The notes under the pieces are model-generated. The model was not told where the DNA came from. It was given only the letters and a program-made list of their open reading frames with translations, and made no database searches. The translations under genes and the position numbers were made by a program. A DNA stretch of 64,000 bases from Halomonas sp. LR3S48 (GTDB lineage: Bacteria > Pseudomonadota > Gammaproteobacteria > Pseudomonadales > Halomonadaceae): assembly GCF_025725665.1 (NCBI RefSeq), contig NZ_CP107009.1, positions 2,108,001 through 2,172,000 of the forward strand, given 5' to 3'. Numbering within the stretch: the first letter of the stretch is position 1; each line of letters begins with the position of its first letter. This document shows, one piece after another, positions 54,333 through 64,000 of this stretch.

Positions 54333-55499
54333 ATGGATTTCTCTCTTACCGATGACCAGAAGGCGCTCGTCCAGGCTGCCGCAGATTTCTCTCGGGCCGA
54401 GTTGGCCGACCATGCCGCCGAATGGGACGCCACCTCCTATTTTCCGGTCGAGGTCATTCGTCGCGCCGGCGAAGCGGGATTCCTGGGCATCTACATTCCC
54501 GAAGAGCGTGGTGGCCTGGGGCTGTCGCGGCTGGATGCCTCGTTGATCTTCGAGCAGCTCTCCCAAGGCTGCATCTCCACAACCGCCTATCTTACCATCC
54601 ACAACATGGTGGCCTGGATGGTGGCGAGCTGGGGCAACGAGGCGCTGCGCGAGACCTGGGTCGAGCGGCTGATCAGCGGCGAGTGCCTGGGCTGCTACTG
54701 CCTGACCGAGCCCGGTTCCGGCTCGGATGCGGCGAGCCTGCGGACCAAGGCCGTGCGCGAGGGTGATGAGTATGTCATCAGCGGCTCCAAGATGTTCATT
54801 TCCGGCGCCGGCGCCAATGACGTGTTGGTGGTCATGGCACGCACCGGTGCTCCCGACAGCGGTGCCGGTGGGGTGTCGGCGATCCTGGTGCCGGCGGATG
54901 CCGCGGGCATCGAGTACGGCAAGAACGAGGAGAAGATGGGCTGGAAGAGCCAGCCCACGCGCCTGGTCAGCTTCGATGGGGTGCGCGTGCCGGTTGGCAA
55001 TCGCCTGGGCGAGGAGGGTGAAGGTTTCAAGCTGGCCATGAAGGGGCTTGACGGTGGGCGCCTGAACATCGCCAGCTGTTCGCTGGGAGCGGCCCAGCAC
55101 GCCCTGGTGCTGTCGCGCAACTATCTGCAGGAGCGCAAGCAGTTCGGCCGTGAGCTGGCGCATTTTCAGGCCCTGCAGTTCAAGCTGGCCGACATGGCCA
55201 CCGAACTCACCGCGGCGCGGCTGATGGTACGCCAGGCTGCCTGGCGGCTCGACCAGGGCGACCCGGAAGCCACCGCCTACTGCGCCATGGCCAAGCGCTT
55301 TGCCACCGACATGGGTTTCCACGTCTGCAACGAGGCGCTGCAGCTGCATGGCGGATATGGTTACTTGAGGGAGTTCCCCCTGGAGCGCATGGTGCGCGAT
55401 ACCCGCGTGCACCAGATTCTCGAGGGCACCAACGAGATCATGCGTGTAATCGTGGCCCGCCGCCTGCTTGCGGACGGCGTGATCGAAGCGCTGCAATAA
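54333..55499 (+). CDS. Acyl-CoA dehydrogenase, probable isobutyryl-CoA dehydrogenase
   Basis: A 388-residue flavoprotein. MDFSLTDDQKALVQ, CYCLTEPGSGSDAASLRTKA, FISGAGANDVLVVMAR, RKQFGRELAHFQALQFKLAD, LHGGYGYLREFPLERMVRD and ILEGTNEIMRV (catalytic Glu in the ACAD8/short-chain position) are visible. Context with a hydroxyisobutyryl-CoA hydrolase and mmsB immediately downstream identifies valine degradation, so isobutyryl-CoA is the likely substrate. ATG 54333 has GAGG seven bases upstream; the frame to 54297 is unsupported. First of a three-gene operon. Confidence 0.88.
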   Translation: MDFSLTDDQKALVQAAADFSRAELADHAAEWDATSYFPVEVIRRAGEAGFLGIYIPEERGGLGLSRLDASLIFEQLSQGCISTTAYLTIHNMVAWMVASWGNEALRETWVERLISGECLGCYCLTEPGSGSDAASLRTKAVREGDEYVISGSKMFISGAGANDVLVVMARTGAPDSGAGGVSAILVPADAAGIEYGKNEEKMGWKSQPTRLVSFDGVRVPVGNRLGEEGEGFKLAMKGLDGGRLNIASCSLGAAQHALVLSRNYLQERKQFGRELAHFQALQFKLADMATELTAARLMVRQAAWRLDQGDPEATAYCAMAKRFATDMGFHVCNEALQLHGGYGYLREFPLERMVRDTRVHQILEGTNEIMRVIVARRLLADGVIEALQ

Positions 55500-55518
55500 A
55501 CAGAAGGAGAATAGTGGC

Positions 55519-56673
55519 ATGACGGATCTTGCGGTCATCTTCGATGAGTTGCCGACCCGCGACGGGGGGAGAATAGGTGTCGCCACCCTCAACTCGCCGA
55601 AGTCCCTCAATGCATTGACTTTGGATATGGCGCGACAGTTGGATGCCAAGCTCGAGGCCTGGGCAGTGGATCGCAGCATCGTCGCGGTGTGGCTGGAGGG
55701 GGCCGGCGAGAAAGCCTTCTGCGCCGGTGGCGACGTGGTGGCGCTGTACCGCTCGATGACCGAAGAGGGCGACAATCGCGGTGCTGGCCGCGACAGCCTC
55801 TACGCCGAAACCTACTTCACCACGGAATATCGGCTGGATTACCGCATCCACACCTACCCCAAGCCGGTCCTGGTGTGGGGCGACGGTATCGTCATGGGCG
55901 GCGGCCTGGGCCTGATGGCCGGTGCCTCGCGGCGCTTGGTAACGCAGACCACGCTGATCGCCATGCCCGAGATCACTATCGGCCTCTACCCGGATATCGG
56001 CGCCAGTTGGTTCCTCAGCCGCATGCCGCCGGGGGTGGGGGCCTATCTCGGGATCACCGGTGCCCAGCTCAATGCACGGGATGCACTGGACCTGGGGCTG
56101 GCCGACCACTTCATACCGCGCGAGCGCCGCGATTCGCTGCTCGAGGCCCTCGGCGAAGCCGACTACGGCTCGCGTACCCCCCGCGAACTCCAGGCAGGCG
56201 TGCAGCGAGTGCTCGACGAACTCGAGGATCGCTCGCAGGCACCAGCCGCCCAGGTCTGGCCACTGCTCGATCATATTCAAGCCCTCAGCGGTCAGGTCGA
56301 CGCCCCCGCGGCGGTCAGGCGTATCCTGCAGGACGACCGCGACCATGCGTGGCTTGCTACGAACCGCAAGCGGCTCGAGGCCGGCAGTCCGCTGAGTGCC
56401 CATCTGGTCTGGCGCATGCTCGAGCGGCACCGTCATACCAGTCTGGCCGATGCCTTCCGTGATGAGCTCAACCTCTCGGTGCAGTGCTGCCGCCAAGGCG
56501 ATATCGCCGAAGGTGTGCGGGCGCTGCTGATCGACAAGGACAAGAGCCCCAAGTGGCTGCACGAGAGTGTTGCCAGCGTGCCCGAGGCGGACCTGCAGGC
56601 GCTGTTGGCACCTCTGTGGAGCGAAGAGGAGCACCCGTTGCGTGATCTCGGCAGTGGCAAACGAATCCACTGA
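55519..56673 (+). CDS. Enoyl-CoA hydratase/isomerase-family protein, probable 3-hydroxyisobutyryl-CoA hydrolase
   Basis: A 384-residue crotonase-fold protein. The oxyanion-hole segments AFCAGGDVVALYRS and GIVMGGGLGLMAGAS, the catalytic-Glu region AMPEITIGLYPDIGASWFLS and the C-terminal RALLIDKDKSPKW are characteristic of the 3-hydroxyisobutyryl-CoA hydrolase group. It is longer than ordinary enoyl-CoA hydratases (about 260), as expected for HIBCH. It is second in the valine operon, 19 bases after the dehydrogenase and with AGAAGGAGAA as ribosome site. Whether it also hydrates methacrylyl-CoA cannot be told. Confidence 0.88.
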   Translation: MTDLAVIFDELPTRDGGRIGVATLNSPKSLNALTLDMARQLDAKLEAWAVDRSIVAVWLEGAGEKAFCAGGDVVALYRSMTEEGDNRGAGRDSLYAETYFTTEYRLDYRIHTYPKPVLVWGDGIVMGGGLGLMAGASRRLVTQTTLIAMPEITIGLYPDIGASWFLSRMPPGVGAYLGITGAQLNARDALDLGLADHFIPRERRDSLLEALGEADYGSRTPRELQAGVQRVLDELEDRSQAPAAQVWPLLDHIQALSGQVDAPAAVRRILQDDRDHAWLATNRKRLEAGSPLSAHLVWRMLERHRHTSLADAFRDELNLSVQCCRQGDIAEGVRALLIDKDKSPKWLHESVASVPEADLQALLAPLWSEEEHPLRDLGSGKRIH

Positions 56674-56726
56674 ACGCTTTACTCCAAGTCACCCACTTTC
56701 GATAACGACAATCAGGAGCAGCTCGC

Positions 56727-57629
56727 ATGAAAATCGCCTTTATCGGCCTTGGCAACATGGGCGCCCCGATGGCCCACAACCTGGTCAAGGCCGGGCATGA
56801 GGTCAGCGTCTTCGACCTGGTCGATGCCGCCATGAAACGCCTCGAAGAGGCCGGAGCCCACGCTTGCGCCAGCGCCCAGAGCGCGGCCAGTGGGGCCGAC
56901 GTGGTCATCTCCATGCTGCCGGCCGGCCAGCATGTGCGCCGCCTCTATCTCGGCCGTGAGGATTCGCCGGGGCTGTTCGATGCCTTGGAAGGCAAGCCGC
57001 TGATCATCGACGCCTCCACCATCTCGCCGGAAGATGCTCAAGTCGTGGGTGCCGCAGCCACCGAGCGCGGCCTGACTTACCTCGATGCGCCGGTCTCCGG
57101 CGGCGTGGGCGGCGCCCAGGCCGGCACCTTGACCTTCATCGTCGGTGGCAGTCAGGCCGGCTTCGAGCAGGCCAAACCGGTTCTCGAGGGCATGGGCAAG
57201 AACATCTTCCATGCCGGGGAGATCGGCGCCGGTCAGGTGGCCAAGATCTGCAACAACATGCTGCTCGGCATCCTCATGAGCGGTACCGCCGAGGCGCTGG
57301 CCTTGGGCGTCAAGAATGGGCTCGACCCGGCCGTGCTGTCCGAGATCATGAAGCAGAGCAGCGGCGGCAACTGGGCGCTCAACGTCTACAATCCCTGGCC
57401 CGGCGTGATGGAGGGTTCTGCCGCCTCGCGCGACTACCAGGGCGGCTTCCTGACCGACCTGATGGCCAAGGACCTGGGGCTGGCCTGGGAACTGGCCCTG
57501 GGTTGCAAGGCCACGGTACCGATGGGTTCCCAGGCGCGTAACCTGTTCGCCCTGCACGCGGCCCAAGGCAATGGCGGGCTGGATTTCTCCAGTATTCAGA
57601 AGCTCTATCGGGCGGGCGAGAAGAGCTGA
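56727..57629 (+). CDS. mmsB: 3-hydroxyisobutyrate dehydrogenase
   Basis: NAD-dependent oxidation of 3-hydroxyisobutyrate to methylmalonate semialdehyde. It is 300 residues. N-terminal Rossmann motif IAFIGLGNMGAPMAHNLVKA (3-22), DAPVSGGVGGAQAGTLTFIV substrate loop, and the catalytic Lys region GAGQVAKICNNMLLG are typical. The product is the substrate of MmsA, whose gene is 14 kb away beside bauA. AGGAGCAGCTCGC precedes the ATG. It is third in the valine operon and followed by a terminator. Confidence 0.95.
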   Translation: MKIAFIGLGNMGAPMAHNLVKAGHEVSVFDLVDAAMKRLEEAGAHACASAQSAASGADVVISMLPAGQHVRRLYLGREDSPGLFDALEGKPLIIDASTISPEDAQVVGAAATERGLTYLDAPVSGGVGGAQAGTLTFIVGGSQAGFEQAKPVLEGMGKNIFHAGEIGAGQVAKICNNMLLGILMSGTAEALALGVKNGLDPAVLSEIMKQSSGGNWALNVYNPWPGVMEGSAASRDYQGGFLTDLMAKDLGLAWELALGCKATVPMGSQARNLFALHAAQGNGGLDFSSIQKLYRAGEKS

Positions 57630-57653
57630 GCCTCCTTTTGGCAGGTTGGCGTG

Positions 57654-57685
57654 AAACGGGCACAATCGGGTGCCCGTTTCTCGTT
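57654..57685 (+). terminator. Terminator after mmsB
   Basis: AAACGGGCAC (57654-57663) pairs with GTGCCCGTTT (57670-57679) around AATCGG, followed by the T-rich CTCGTTTCG. It lies 24 bases after mmsB and just before the MATE gene. Confidence 0.75.
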
Positions 57686-57695
57686 TCGAGGTCCC

Positions 57696-59123
57696 ATGTC
57701 AACGTCACCTTCCTCGGCTGAAGGCGGCTCGCGACGCCCCATGCGCCGCGAACTGCTCGAAGGCCCCATCGCCCTGACCCTGCTGCGCAAGTGCCTGCCC
57801 GTGGTGGGCGGCATGGTCGCCATGATGAGCTTCAACCTGGTGGATACCTGGTTCATCGCCAGGCTGGGGCCGGCGCCACTGGCGGCGGTGTCGTTCACCT
57901 TCCCGGTGGTGTTCGCGGTGATCAGCCTGGCCATCGGTCTGGGTATCGGCACCTCGGCAGTGGTGGCTCGGCGCCTGGGTCAGGGCGATATCGAGACCGT
58001 GCGGCGGCGTGCCACCGATGCCGCGCTGCTGGCCCTGGCCGTCGGTGTGCTGCTGAGCGTACTGGGCCTGGCCACGCTCGAGCCGCTGTTTCGGCTGCTG
58101 GGTGCCGATACGGTGCTGATGCCGCACATCCACGACTATATGGGCGTCTGGTACCTGGGCGCGGCAGCGGTGATCGTGCCGCGCGTGCTCAACAGCGTGC
58201 TGCGCGCACAGGGCAATACGCTCATCCCCGGGCTGATGATGGCGCTGGCCGCGCTGCTCAATGGGCTGCTCGACTGGCTGCTGATCTTCGGTGCAGGGCC
58301 ATTCCCGGCGCTAGGCGTGCAGGGCGCGGCCCTGGCCACGGTACTGAGCTGGGCGGCCATGACCGCGGCGCTGTTCTGGCAGCGCGAGCTGCGCGACTGC
58401 CTCGACCTGCGCCGACTTACGCCGAGCGGCCTGATGGCCTCCTGGCGCGAACTCTCGCGGATCGCCCTGCCGGCAGCCATTACCAGTGTATTCACGCCGC
58501 TGGCCCTGGCGCTGGTGACGCGCATCGTCGCCGGCCATGGCCATCATGCCGTGGCTGGCTACGGCGTCGGCACGCGTATCGAGGCCATTGCCCAGATCGG
58601 CGTGCTGGCGCTCTCGATGACGTTGCCGCCGCTGGTCAGCCAGAACGTCGGGGCAGGCCAGCACAAGCGGGTGAGGCGCGCCATCTTCGGTTGCTTCGTC
58701 TTCGTGCTGGTGTGGCAGCTCGGGGTATGGCTGTTGCTGCAACTGCTGGCGCCATGGCTCGTCGCCGGCTACACCGCGGACGGTGAGATGGGCGAGGTGC
58801 TGCGTCACTTCCTGTGGTGGGTGCCGCTGGGGCTTGGCGCTCAGGGCGTGGTGATTCTGGCCGTGTCTTCGTTCAATGCCCTGCACGAACCCTCCCGGGC
58901 CATGCGACTCTCGGTGATCCGGTTGTTCCTGCTTACGGTGCCGCTGGCCTGGCTGGGTGGCATTGCCGGAGGGCCCCGGGGCGTCTTCATCGGCCTGTTC
59001 TTGGCCAACGTGCTGGTGGGGCTGGTGGCATGGCGTACCCTGCGCCGACGGCTCGATGCCATGCATGCCGTTGAGGCAGAGCCCAAGGACGAATCGAGCG
59101 GTTCCCTCGAGAAAAAAGCGTGA
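57696..59123 (+). CDS. MATE-family efflux transporter
   Basis: A 475-residue membrane protein with about 12 hydrophobic segments in the two-fold MATE pattern: MVAMMSFNLVDTWFIARLGP, ISLAIGLGIGTSAVVARRLG, RAQGNTLIPGLMMALAALLN, and in the second half LALSMTLPPLVSQNVGAGQ and ILAVSSFNALHEPSRAM. MATE proteins export drugs, metabolites or compatible solutes using Na+ or H+; the substrate is unknown. ATG 57696 has GAGG four bases upstream; an internal ATG at 57741 is an alternative. It is transcribed alone, after a terminator. Confidence 0.9.
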   Translation: MSTSPSSAEGGSRRPMRRELLEGPIALTLLRKCLPVVGGMVAMMSFNLVDTWFIARLGPAPLAAVSFTFPVVFAVISLAIGLGIGTSAVVARRLGQGDIETVRRRATDAALLALAVGVLLSVLGLATLEPLFRLLGADTVLMPHIHDYMGVWYLGAAAVIVPRVLNSVLRAQGNTLIPGLMMALAALLNGLLDWLLIFGAGPFPALGVQGAALATVLSWAAMTAALFWQRELRDCLDLRRLTPSGLMASWRELSRIALPAAITSVFTPLALALVTRIVAGHGHHAVAGYGVGTRIEAIAQIGVLALSMTLPPLVSQNVGAGQHKRVRRAIFGCFVFVLVWQLGVWLLLQLLAPWLVAGYTADGEMGEVLRHFLWWVPLGLGAQGVVILAVSSFNALHEPSRAMRLSVIRLFLLTVPLAWLGGIAGGPRGVFIGLFLANVLVGLVAWRTLRRRLDAMHAVEAEPKDESSGSLEKKA

Positions 59124-59152
59124 TCAAGGGTTGGCAGTGGGCCCTGTTTGGT

Positions 59153-59173
59153 CTACATTCTGTGAAAATGTAG
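59153..59173 (+). promoter_or_regulatory. Inverted repeat before gcdH
   Basis: CTACATT (59153-59159) and AATGTAG (59167-59173) flank a 7-base spacer, 22 bases before the gcdH start. It is a plausible operator of a glutarate-responsive regulator; no such gene is adjacent. Confidence 0.45.
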
Positions 59174-59195
59174 AAATTTATTCAGGAGAGCCACC

Positions 59196-60377
<1,182 letters not shown>

Positions 60378-60399
60378 ATTGGCGACAAGGAGAGCAAGC

Positions 60400-61620
60400 A
60401 TGAGCGGGCCGCTGGAAGGCATCACTGTGCTCGACATGTCGCGCGTGCTGGCCGGCCCCTGGGCCGGCCAGCTGCTCGCCGACCTCGGGGCGCGGGTGAT
60501 CAAGATCGAGCATCCCGAACGCGGCGACGATACCCGCGGCTGGGGGCCGCCGTGGCTTGACGAAGACCTGGAGGCTGGAGGCGACGACCTCGAGCGAGTG
60601 GCGGCCTATTTCCTGTGCGCCAATCGCGGCAAGCAGTCGCTGGCGGTGGATATCGCAAGCGATAGGGGGCAGGCGCTGATCCGCCAGCTAGCCGAGGGTG
60701 CCGATATCGTACTGGAGAACTTCAAGGTCGGCGGCTTGGCCAAGTACGGCCTCGACTACGCCAGCCTGAAGGCGCTCAATCCACGATTGATCGGCTGTTC
60801 CATCACCGGCTTCGGCCAGGATGGTCCCTATGCGCACCGCGCCGGCTACGACTTCATGATCCAGGCCATGGGCGGGTTGATGAGCATCGGCGGCGAGCCG
60901 GACGGCATGCCGATGAAGACCGGTGTGGCGATCACCGACGTGATGACGGGGCTCTACGCCACCATCGGCGTACTTGCGGCGCTGCATGAGCGCAACCGTA
61001 CCGGCGAAGGGCGACACGTGGATGTGGCACTGCTCGACGTACAGGTGGCCGCACTCGCCAACCAGGCGCTCAATGCCCTGGTCAGCGGTGTCTCGCCCGA
61101 ACGCCATGGCAATGCCCATCCCAACATCGTGCCTTACCAGGCCTTCGCCTGTGCCGATGGCCATCTGGTGCTGACCGTCGGCAACGACAGCCAGTTCTCG
61201 CGACTGGCCGAACTGCTGGGGCATCCCGAATGGGCCCAGGACCCGGCATACGCTACCAATGCCGCCCGAGTGGGCAACCGCGACGTATTGGTGGCGCTGA
61301 TCCAGACAATCTTCATGACTCGCCAGCGCGACGAGTGGCTGGCCGAGCTGGAGGCCCGCGGCATACCCGCCGGCCCCATCAATACCATCGCGGAAGTCTT
61401 CGACGACCCCCAGGTGAAGCACCGCGGCATGCAGCGTACGCTCAAGCGCGGCGAGCTCGAGGTACCCCAGGTGGCCTGTCCGCTGCGCTTCGACAGCCAG
61501 CCAGCCATGAGCGAAATGGCACCGCCCCGGTTGGGCCAGGATAGCGATTCGATACTCGCCGAGATGGGCCTGACAGCCGAGGATATCGAGCGGCTGCGCC
61601 GCGAGGGCATCGTCCGCTAG
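60400..61620 (+). CDS. Class III (CaiB/BaiF) CoA transferase, probable glutarate CoA-transferase
   Basis: A 406-residue family III CoA transferase. N-terminal LEGITVLDMSRVLAGPWAGQ, LADLGARVIKIEHPERGDDT, FLCANRGKQSLAVDI, GYDFMIQAMGGLMSIGG with the catalytic Asp of AGYDF, and VPYQAFACADGHLVLTVGND are standard. Its place directly after gcdH (AAGGAGAG as ribosome site) matches the glutarate CoA-transferase of Pseudomonas gcdH operons, using succinyl-CoA as likely donor. ATG 60400 begins the conserved protein; the frame to 60343 overlaps gcdH. Confidence 0.88.
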   Translation: MSGPLEGITVLDMSRVLAGPWAGQLLADLGARVIKIEHPERGDDTRGWGPPWLDEDLEAGGDDLERVAAYFLCANRGKQSLAVDIASDRGQALIRQLAEGADIVLENFKVGGLAKYGLDYASLKALNPRLIGCSITGFGQDGPYAHRAGYDFMIQAMGGLMSIGGEPDGMPMKTGVAITDVMTGLYATIGVLAALHERNRTGEGRHVDVALLDVQVAALANQALNALVSGVSPERHGNAHPNIVPYQAFACADGHLVLTVGNDSQFSRLAELLGHPEWAQDPAYATNAARVGNRDVLVALIQTIFMTRQRDEWLAELEARGIPAGPINTIAEVFDDPQVKHRGMQRTLKRGELEVPQVACPLRFDSQPAMSEMAPPRLGQDSDSILAEMGLTAEDIERLRREGIVR

Positions 61621-61637
61621 CCTGGAGCTCGAGCCGC

Positions 61638-62420
61638 TTAGCCGGCCGCCACGTCGGGACACTCACCCTGCGGCTGACCGTAGGCAGGCGCCAGCAACCC
61701 CAGGGTGCCGACGCCCGGGAGCTTGACCCCCAGTGCGGCCGGATCGATGCCCAGTACCAGGCCGGCGAGATTGAGCTCGACCCCTTCACGCAACCCGACA
61801 GCGGCACCCAGCACGCCGCCTAGCGAAACCTGCATGCCTGTGCCGCTGGGAGTGCGTGCCAGCACGCTGTCGCCCAGGTAGTCCTTGCCGATGGCGCTGG
61901 AGGGCAGTGCCACGTCCAGCTCCGGTACCTCGCGGATCAACCAGGCGACGAAGGTATTGCTGTTGGGGCCGGGCCAGGCGCGATAGCGGTCACGATAGGG
62001 GTAGTCGGGCAGGATGGCGTCGATGCGCTCGATGGCGCGCTCTGCCTGGCTGCCGCACAGGGTGCCATGCACCGTGGGTCCGCTGCCGAACCAGGCACGG
62101 TCGGGGCCGCCGATACGTGAAGTGAGGGCAGGATGCCCCCACCCGGTGACCTGGTGCACGGTATAGTGCGCGGCTCCCTCCGGCTTGGTGGCCACCCAGG
62201 CGTGCACGGCAAAGATGCCGCGCCAGTTGAAGGCCCGGGCCGAGTAGACTTGTACCACCGCCTGGTGGGTCTGGCCCGGGTCGGGTGCCAGCCCCAGGCT
62301 GCTGCGATCGGCGCTGCGCCAGTCACCCCGTGTGTCGATACCGCCGAAACCCCACATGTAGAGCGGCCCGCCGGCCAGCAGCAATATCATGATCACCACG
62401 CCGACGAGCAGCTTGAGCAT
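61638..62420 (-). CDS. DUF3750-family protein
   Basis: A 260-residue protein with an N-terminal membrane anchor or signal segment (LLVGVVIMILLLAGGPLYMW, residues 4-23). The remainder contains VQVYSARAFNWRGIFAVHAW, VATKPEGAAHYTVHQVTGWG, and PGPNSNTFVAWLIREVPEL; the Asn-Thr-Phe-containing segment resembles papain-like or NlpC-type permuted cysteine peptidase folds but lacks an obvious Cys. The function is unknown. AAGGAG precedes ATG 62420; the frame to 62576 enters ppsR and is rejected. It lies 11 bases after ppsR and is likely cotranscribed. Confidence 0.75.
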   Translation of the reverse strand: MLKLLVGVVIMILLLAGGPLYMWGFGGIDTRGDWRSADRSSLGLAPDPGQTHQAVVQVYSARAFNWRGIFAVHAWVATKPEGAAHYTVHQVTGWGHPALTSRIGGPDRAWFGSGPTVHGTLCGSQAERAIERIDAILPDYPYRDRYRAWPGPNSNTFVAWLIREVPELDVALPSSAIGKDYLGDSVLARTPSGTGMQVSLGGVLGAAVGLREGVELNLAGLVLGIDPAALGVKLPGVGTLGLLAPAYGQPQGECPDVAAG

Positions 62421-62431
62421 GGCGGGCTCCT

Positions 62432-63265
62432 TCAGCGCGGTGAGAAGCGCCGCGTCAGTCCCGTCTCGGCGATCATGCGGGTGGATATCTCCTCGATCGA
62501 GAAGCGCGTGGTGTCGATGTAGGGAATGTGCATCTGACGGTAGAGCCCTTCGGCCTGCTCCACTTCCTGGACGCACTGGTCCAGCGAACTGTAGCGGCTG
62601 TTGGGGCGTCGCTCATGGCGAATGGCGGCCAGCCGGCGTGGGTCGATAGTCAGCCCGAACAGCTTGTGGCGGTGCTGGGCGAGGGCTCGCGGCAGCTTGA
62701 GACTGCCGTCCTCGTCGAGGTCGTCCTCGGTGAGCGGATAGTTGGCGGCGCGGATGCCGAACTGCAGGGCCAGGTAGAGCGAAGTCGGTGTCTTGCCGCA
62801 GCGCGATACCCCAACCAGGATGACGTCGGCCTGGTCATACTGGTGGGTGCGCGCGCCGTCGTCGTTGTCCAGGGCGAAGTGAACAGAGTGAATGCGGTCC
62901 ATGTAGACCTCATCCTGGCCGATGGAGTGGGTGCGACCAACGGTATAGCTTGAATGGGTGCCGAGCTCCTTCTCCAGCGGCTTGAGGAAGGTCGAGAAGA
63001 TATCGATCTTGAATCCGGGCGCGCTGCGTATCACTTCGCGGATCGCTTCGTCGACGATGGTGTCGATGATGATCGGCTCTTCGCCATCGCGCGCCGCGGC
63101 GCCCGTAATGATCTCGACCAGGGTGCGTGCCTTGTCGATGGAGTCGATATAGGGCTTGGTGAGCATGCGCAGCTCGACGTTCTCGAACTGCGCGAGCAGG
63201 CTGCGGCCCAGGCTCTCGGCGGTGATGCCGGTGCCGTCGGAAATGAAGAAGGCGGTACGGGGCAT
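62432..63265 (-). CDS. ppsR: PEP synthase regulatory protein (kinase/pyrophosphorylase)
   Basis: Bifunctional ADP-dependent kinase and phosphate-dependent pyrophosphorylase that inactivates or reactivates PEP synthase. It is 277 residues, normal. N-terminal [40 protein letters not shown]-loop [16 protein letters not shown] and [19 protein letters not shown] are diagnostic of DUF299. It is divergent from its target ppsA with a 247-base gap. Confidence 0.95.
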   Translation of the reverse strand: MPRTAFFISDGTGITAESLGRSLLAQFENVELRMLTKPYIDSIDKARTLVEIITGAAARDGEEPIIIDTIVDEAIREVIRSAPGFKIDIFSTFLKPLEKELGTHSSYTVGRTHSIGQDEVYMDRIHSVHFALDNDDGARTHQYDQADVILVGVSRCGKTPTSLYLALQFGIRAANYPLTEDDLDEDGSLKLPRALAQHRHKLFGLTIDPRRLAAIRHERRPNSRYSSLDQCVQEVEQAEGLYRQMHIPYIDTTRFSIEEISTRMIAETGLTRRFSPR

Positions 63266-63512
63266 GGCGTCGACGGTATCCGTGAGGGTTGGTTGCTCAT
63301 TGTCAGGGCTCGTGGCGCTGGCGGCAAGGCGTGGCTTGCAGGGCTCCCAACGCTTCCCGACTACAGGAAACGCGGAAATCGCCCCATTGTTGTAAAAAAC
63401 CTCCAGTGACTTCGATGTTAGACCAATGGCGAATATGGCCGCTTGCGTTTAAGGTGGGCAGCATTGCGCTTTTCGCCTGAAGTCTAGGCAACGGACATCA
63501 GTAGGGGGTTAC

Positions 63513-64000
63513 GTGGAAGACTACATCCTGTGGTTCGATCAGCTCGGCATGGACGATGTGGAACGAGTAGGCGGCAAGAACGCCTCGCTCGGCGAGATGA
63601 TTTCCAACCTCTCGGGAGCCGGCGTCACCGTGCCGGGAGGCTTTGCCACCACTGCCCATGCCTATCGCGAATTCCTCGCTCATGAAGGGCTCAACGAGCG
63701 TATCAACCAGGCGCTGGCGCGGCTCGACGTCGACGACGTTACCGAGCTTTCTCGCGTCGGGGCCGAGATTCGCCAGTGGGTGATCGACACTCCTTTGCCG
63801 CCGGTTTTCGAGGAGCACTTGCGTGGTGCTTACGACAAGCTCGCCAGCCAGCATCCCAGCCTCAAGGTGGCGGTGCGCAGCTCGGCCACGGCTGAGGATC
63901 TGCCCGATGCTTCCTTCGCCGGGCAGCAGGAAACCTTCCTCAACATCGAGGGCTTCGATAACGTCAAGCGCGCCGTCCACGAGGTATTCGCCTCGCTGTT
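63513..64000 (+). CDS. ppsA: Phosphoenolpyruvate synthase, N-terminal part
   Basis: The gene runs off the right edge; 162 complete codons are visible. It begins with GTG (VEDYILWFDQLGMDDVERVG) five bases after AGGGGG, followed by GGKNASLGEM, VPGGFATTAHAYREFL and VAVRSSATAEDLPDASFAGQ, the ATP-grasp (PEP/pyruvate-binding) N domain. The enzyme makes PEP from pyruvate and ATP in gluconeogenesis. The divergent ppsR supports the identification. The GTG start is taken because no in-frame ATG lies near the conserved N terminus. Confidence 0.95.
   Translation, partial: MEDYILWFDQLGMDDVERVGGKNASLGEMISNLSGAGVTVPGGFATTAHAYREFLAHEGLNERINQALARLDVDDVTELSRVGAEIRQWVIDTPLPPVFEEHLRGAYDKLASQHPSLKVAVRSSATAEDLPDASFAGQQETFLNIEGFDNVKRAVHEVFASL

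Noticed and set aside
54099..55775. 558-codon open frame on the minus strand
   Set aside because: It is antisense to the acyl-CoA dehydrogenase, which has full family motifs; the reverse frame has none.

Overview
The window is a GC-rich, densely coded gammaproteobacterial chromosome segment. Gene content and order point to a Halomonadaceae-type organism (Halomonas or a close relative). The basis is several Pseudomonas-like neighbourhoods (apbC-dcd, lexA/psrA/nagZ, amaA-amaB-lysR), a phasin, glycerol genes, an NhaC-family antiporter and MetNIQ. This placement is inferred from family recognition, not from a database search. I see no prophage, insertion sequence, CRISPR array or horizontally acquired island. 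Both ends cut genes: apbC on the left and ppsA on the right.

Layout. Positions 1-5.5 kb hold apbC (end), dcd, purMN, a PerM-type permease with hda, and a small lipoprotein. From 5.6 to 13.9 kb there is a phasin with its own promoter and a PhaR-like operator, a PAS-GGDEF diguanylate cyclase, an Fnr-type regulator, a small helical protein, fumC, a membrane-anchored EEP-family protein, and glpD-glpR. From 14 to 19.4 kb lie glpK, two tandem tRNA-Val(GAC) genes, msrC and the methionine importer metNIQ. The importer transcript begins with a SAM-II-like riboswitch and a terminator. From 19.4 to 25.4 kb there is ribE and a nucleobase uptake/salvage group (AzgA-type permease, apt, gpt, ung, upp, uraA).

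Positions 25.4-29.7 kb carry a cupin-XRE regulator and a molybdenum cofactor cluster mobA-mobB-moaCD-moaE-moaA, in which moaC and moaD are fused. Positions 29.8-38.6 kb carry a short H-NS-like protein, an RNase J homologue, purU, a CbiM-like membrane protein, dinB-lexA, psrA, a YkuD-domain protein, nagZ and hpt. From 38.8 to 61.6 kb the genes are catabolic. Lysine via pipecolate is represented by amaA, amaB, a class III aminotransferase and hglS. Beta-alanine is represented by bauA-mmsA with a LysR regulator. Valine/branched-chain degradation is represented by liuR, an acyl-CoA synthetase, an isobutyryl-CoA dehydrogenase type, a hydroxyisobutyryl-CoA hydrolase type and mmsB. Glutarate is represented by gcdH plus a CoA transferase. 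The window closes with a DUF3750 protein and the divergent ppsR/ppsA pair.

Together the catabolic genes funnel lysine, beta-alanine, valine and glutarate to 2-hydroxyglutarate and acyl-CoAs, with PpsA at the gluconeogenic exit. The strongest regulatory observations are these: the SAM-II-like element with promoter, pseudoknot, antiterminator and terminator before metN; a two-copy nested inverted-repeat family (504-628 and 34691-34804) whose stems differ in sequence but keep pairing; GlpR operators; a PhaR-like site on the phasin promoter; and a PsrA-type site before psrA.
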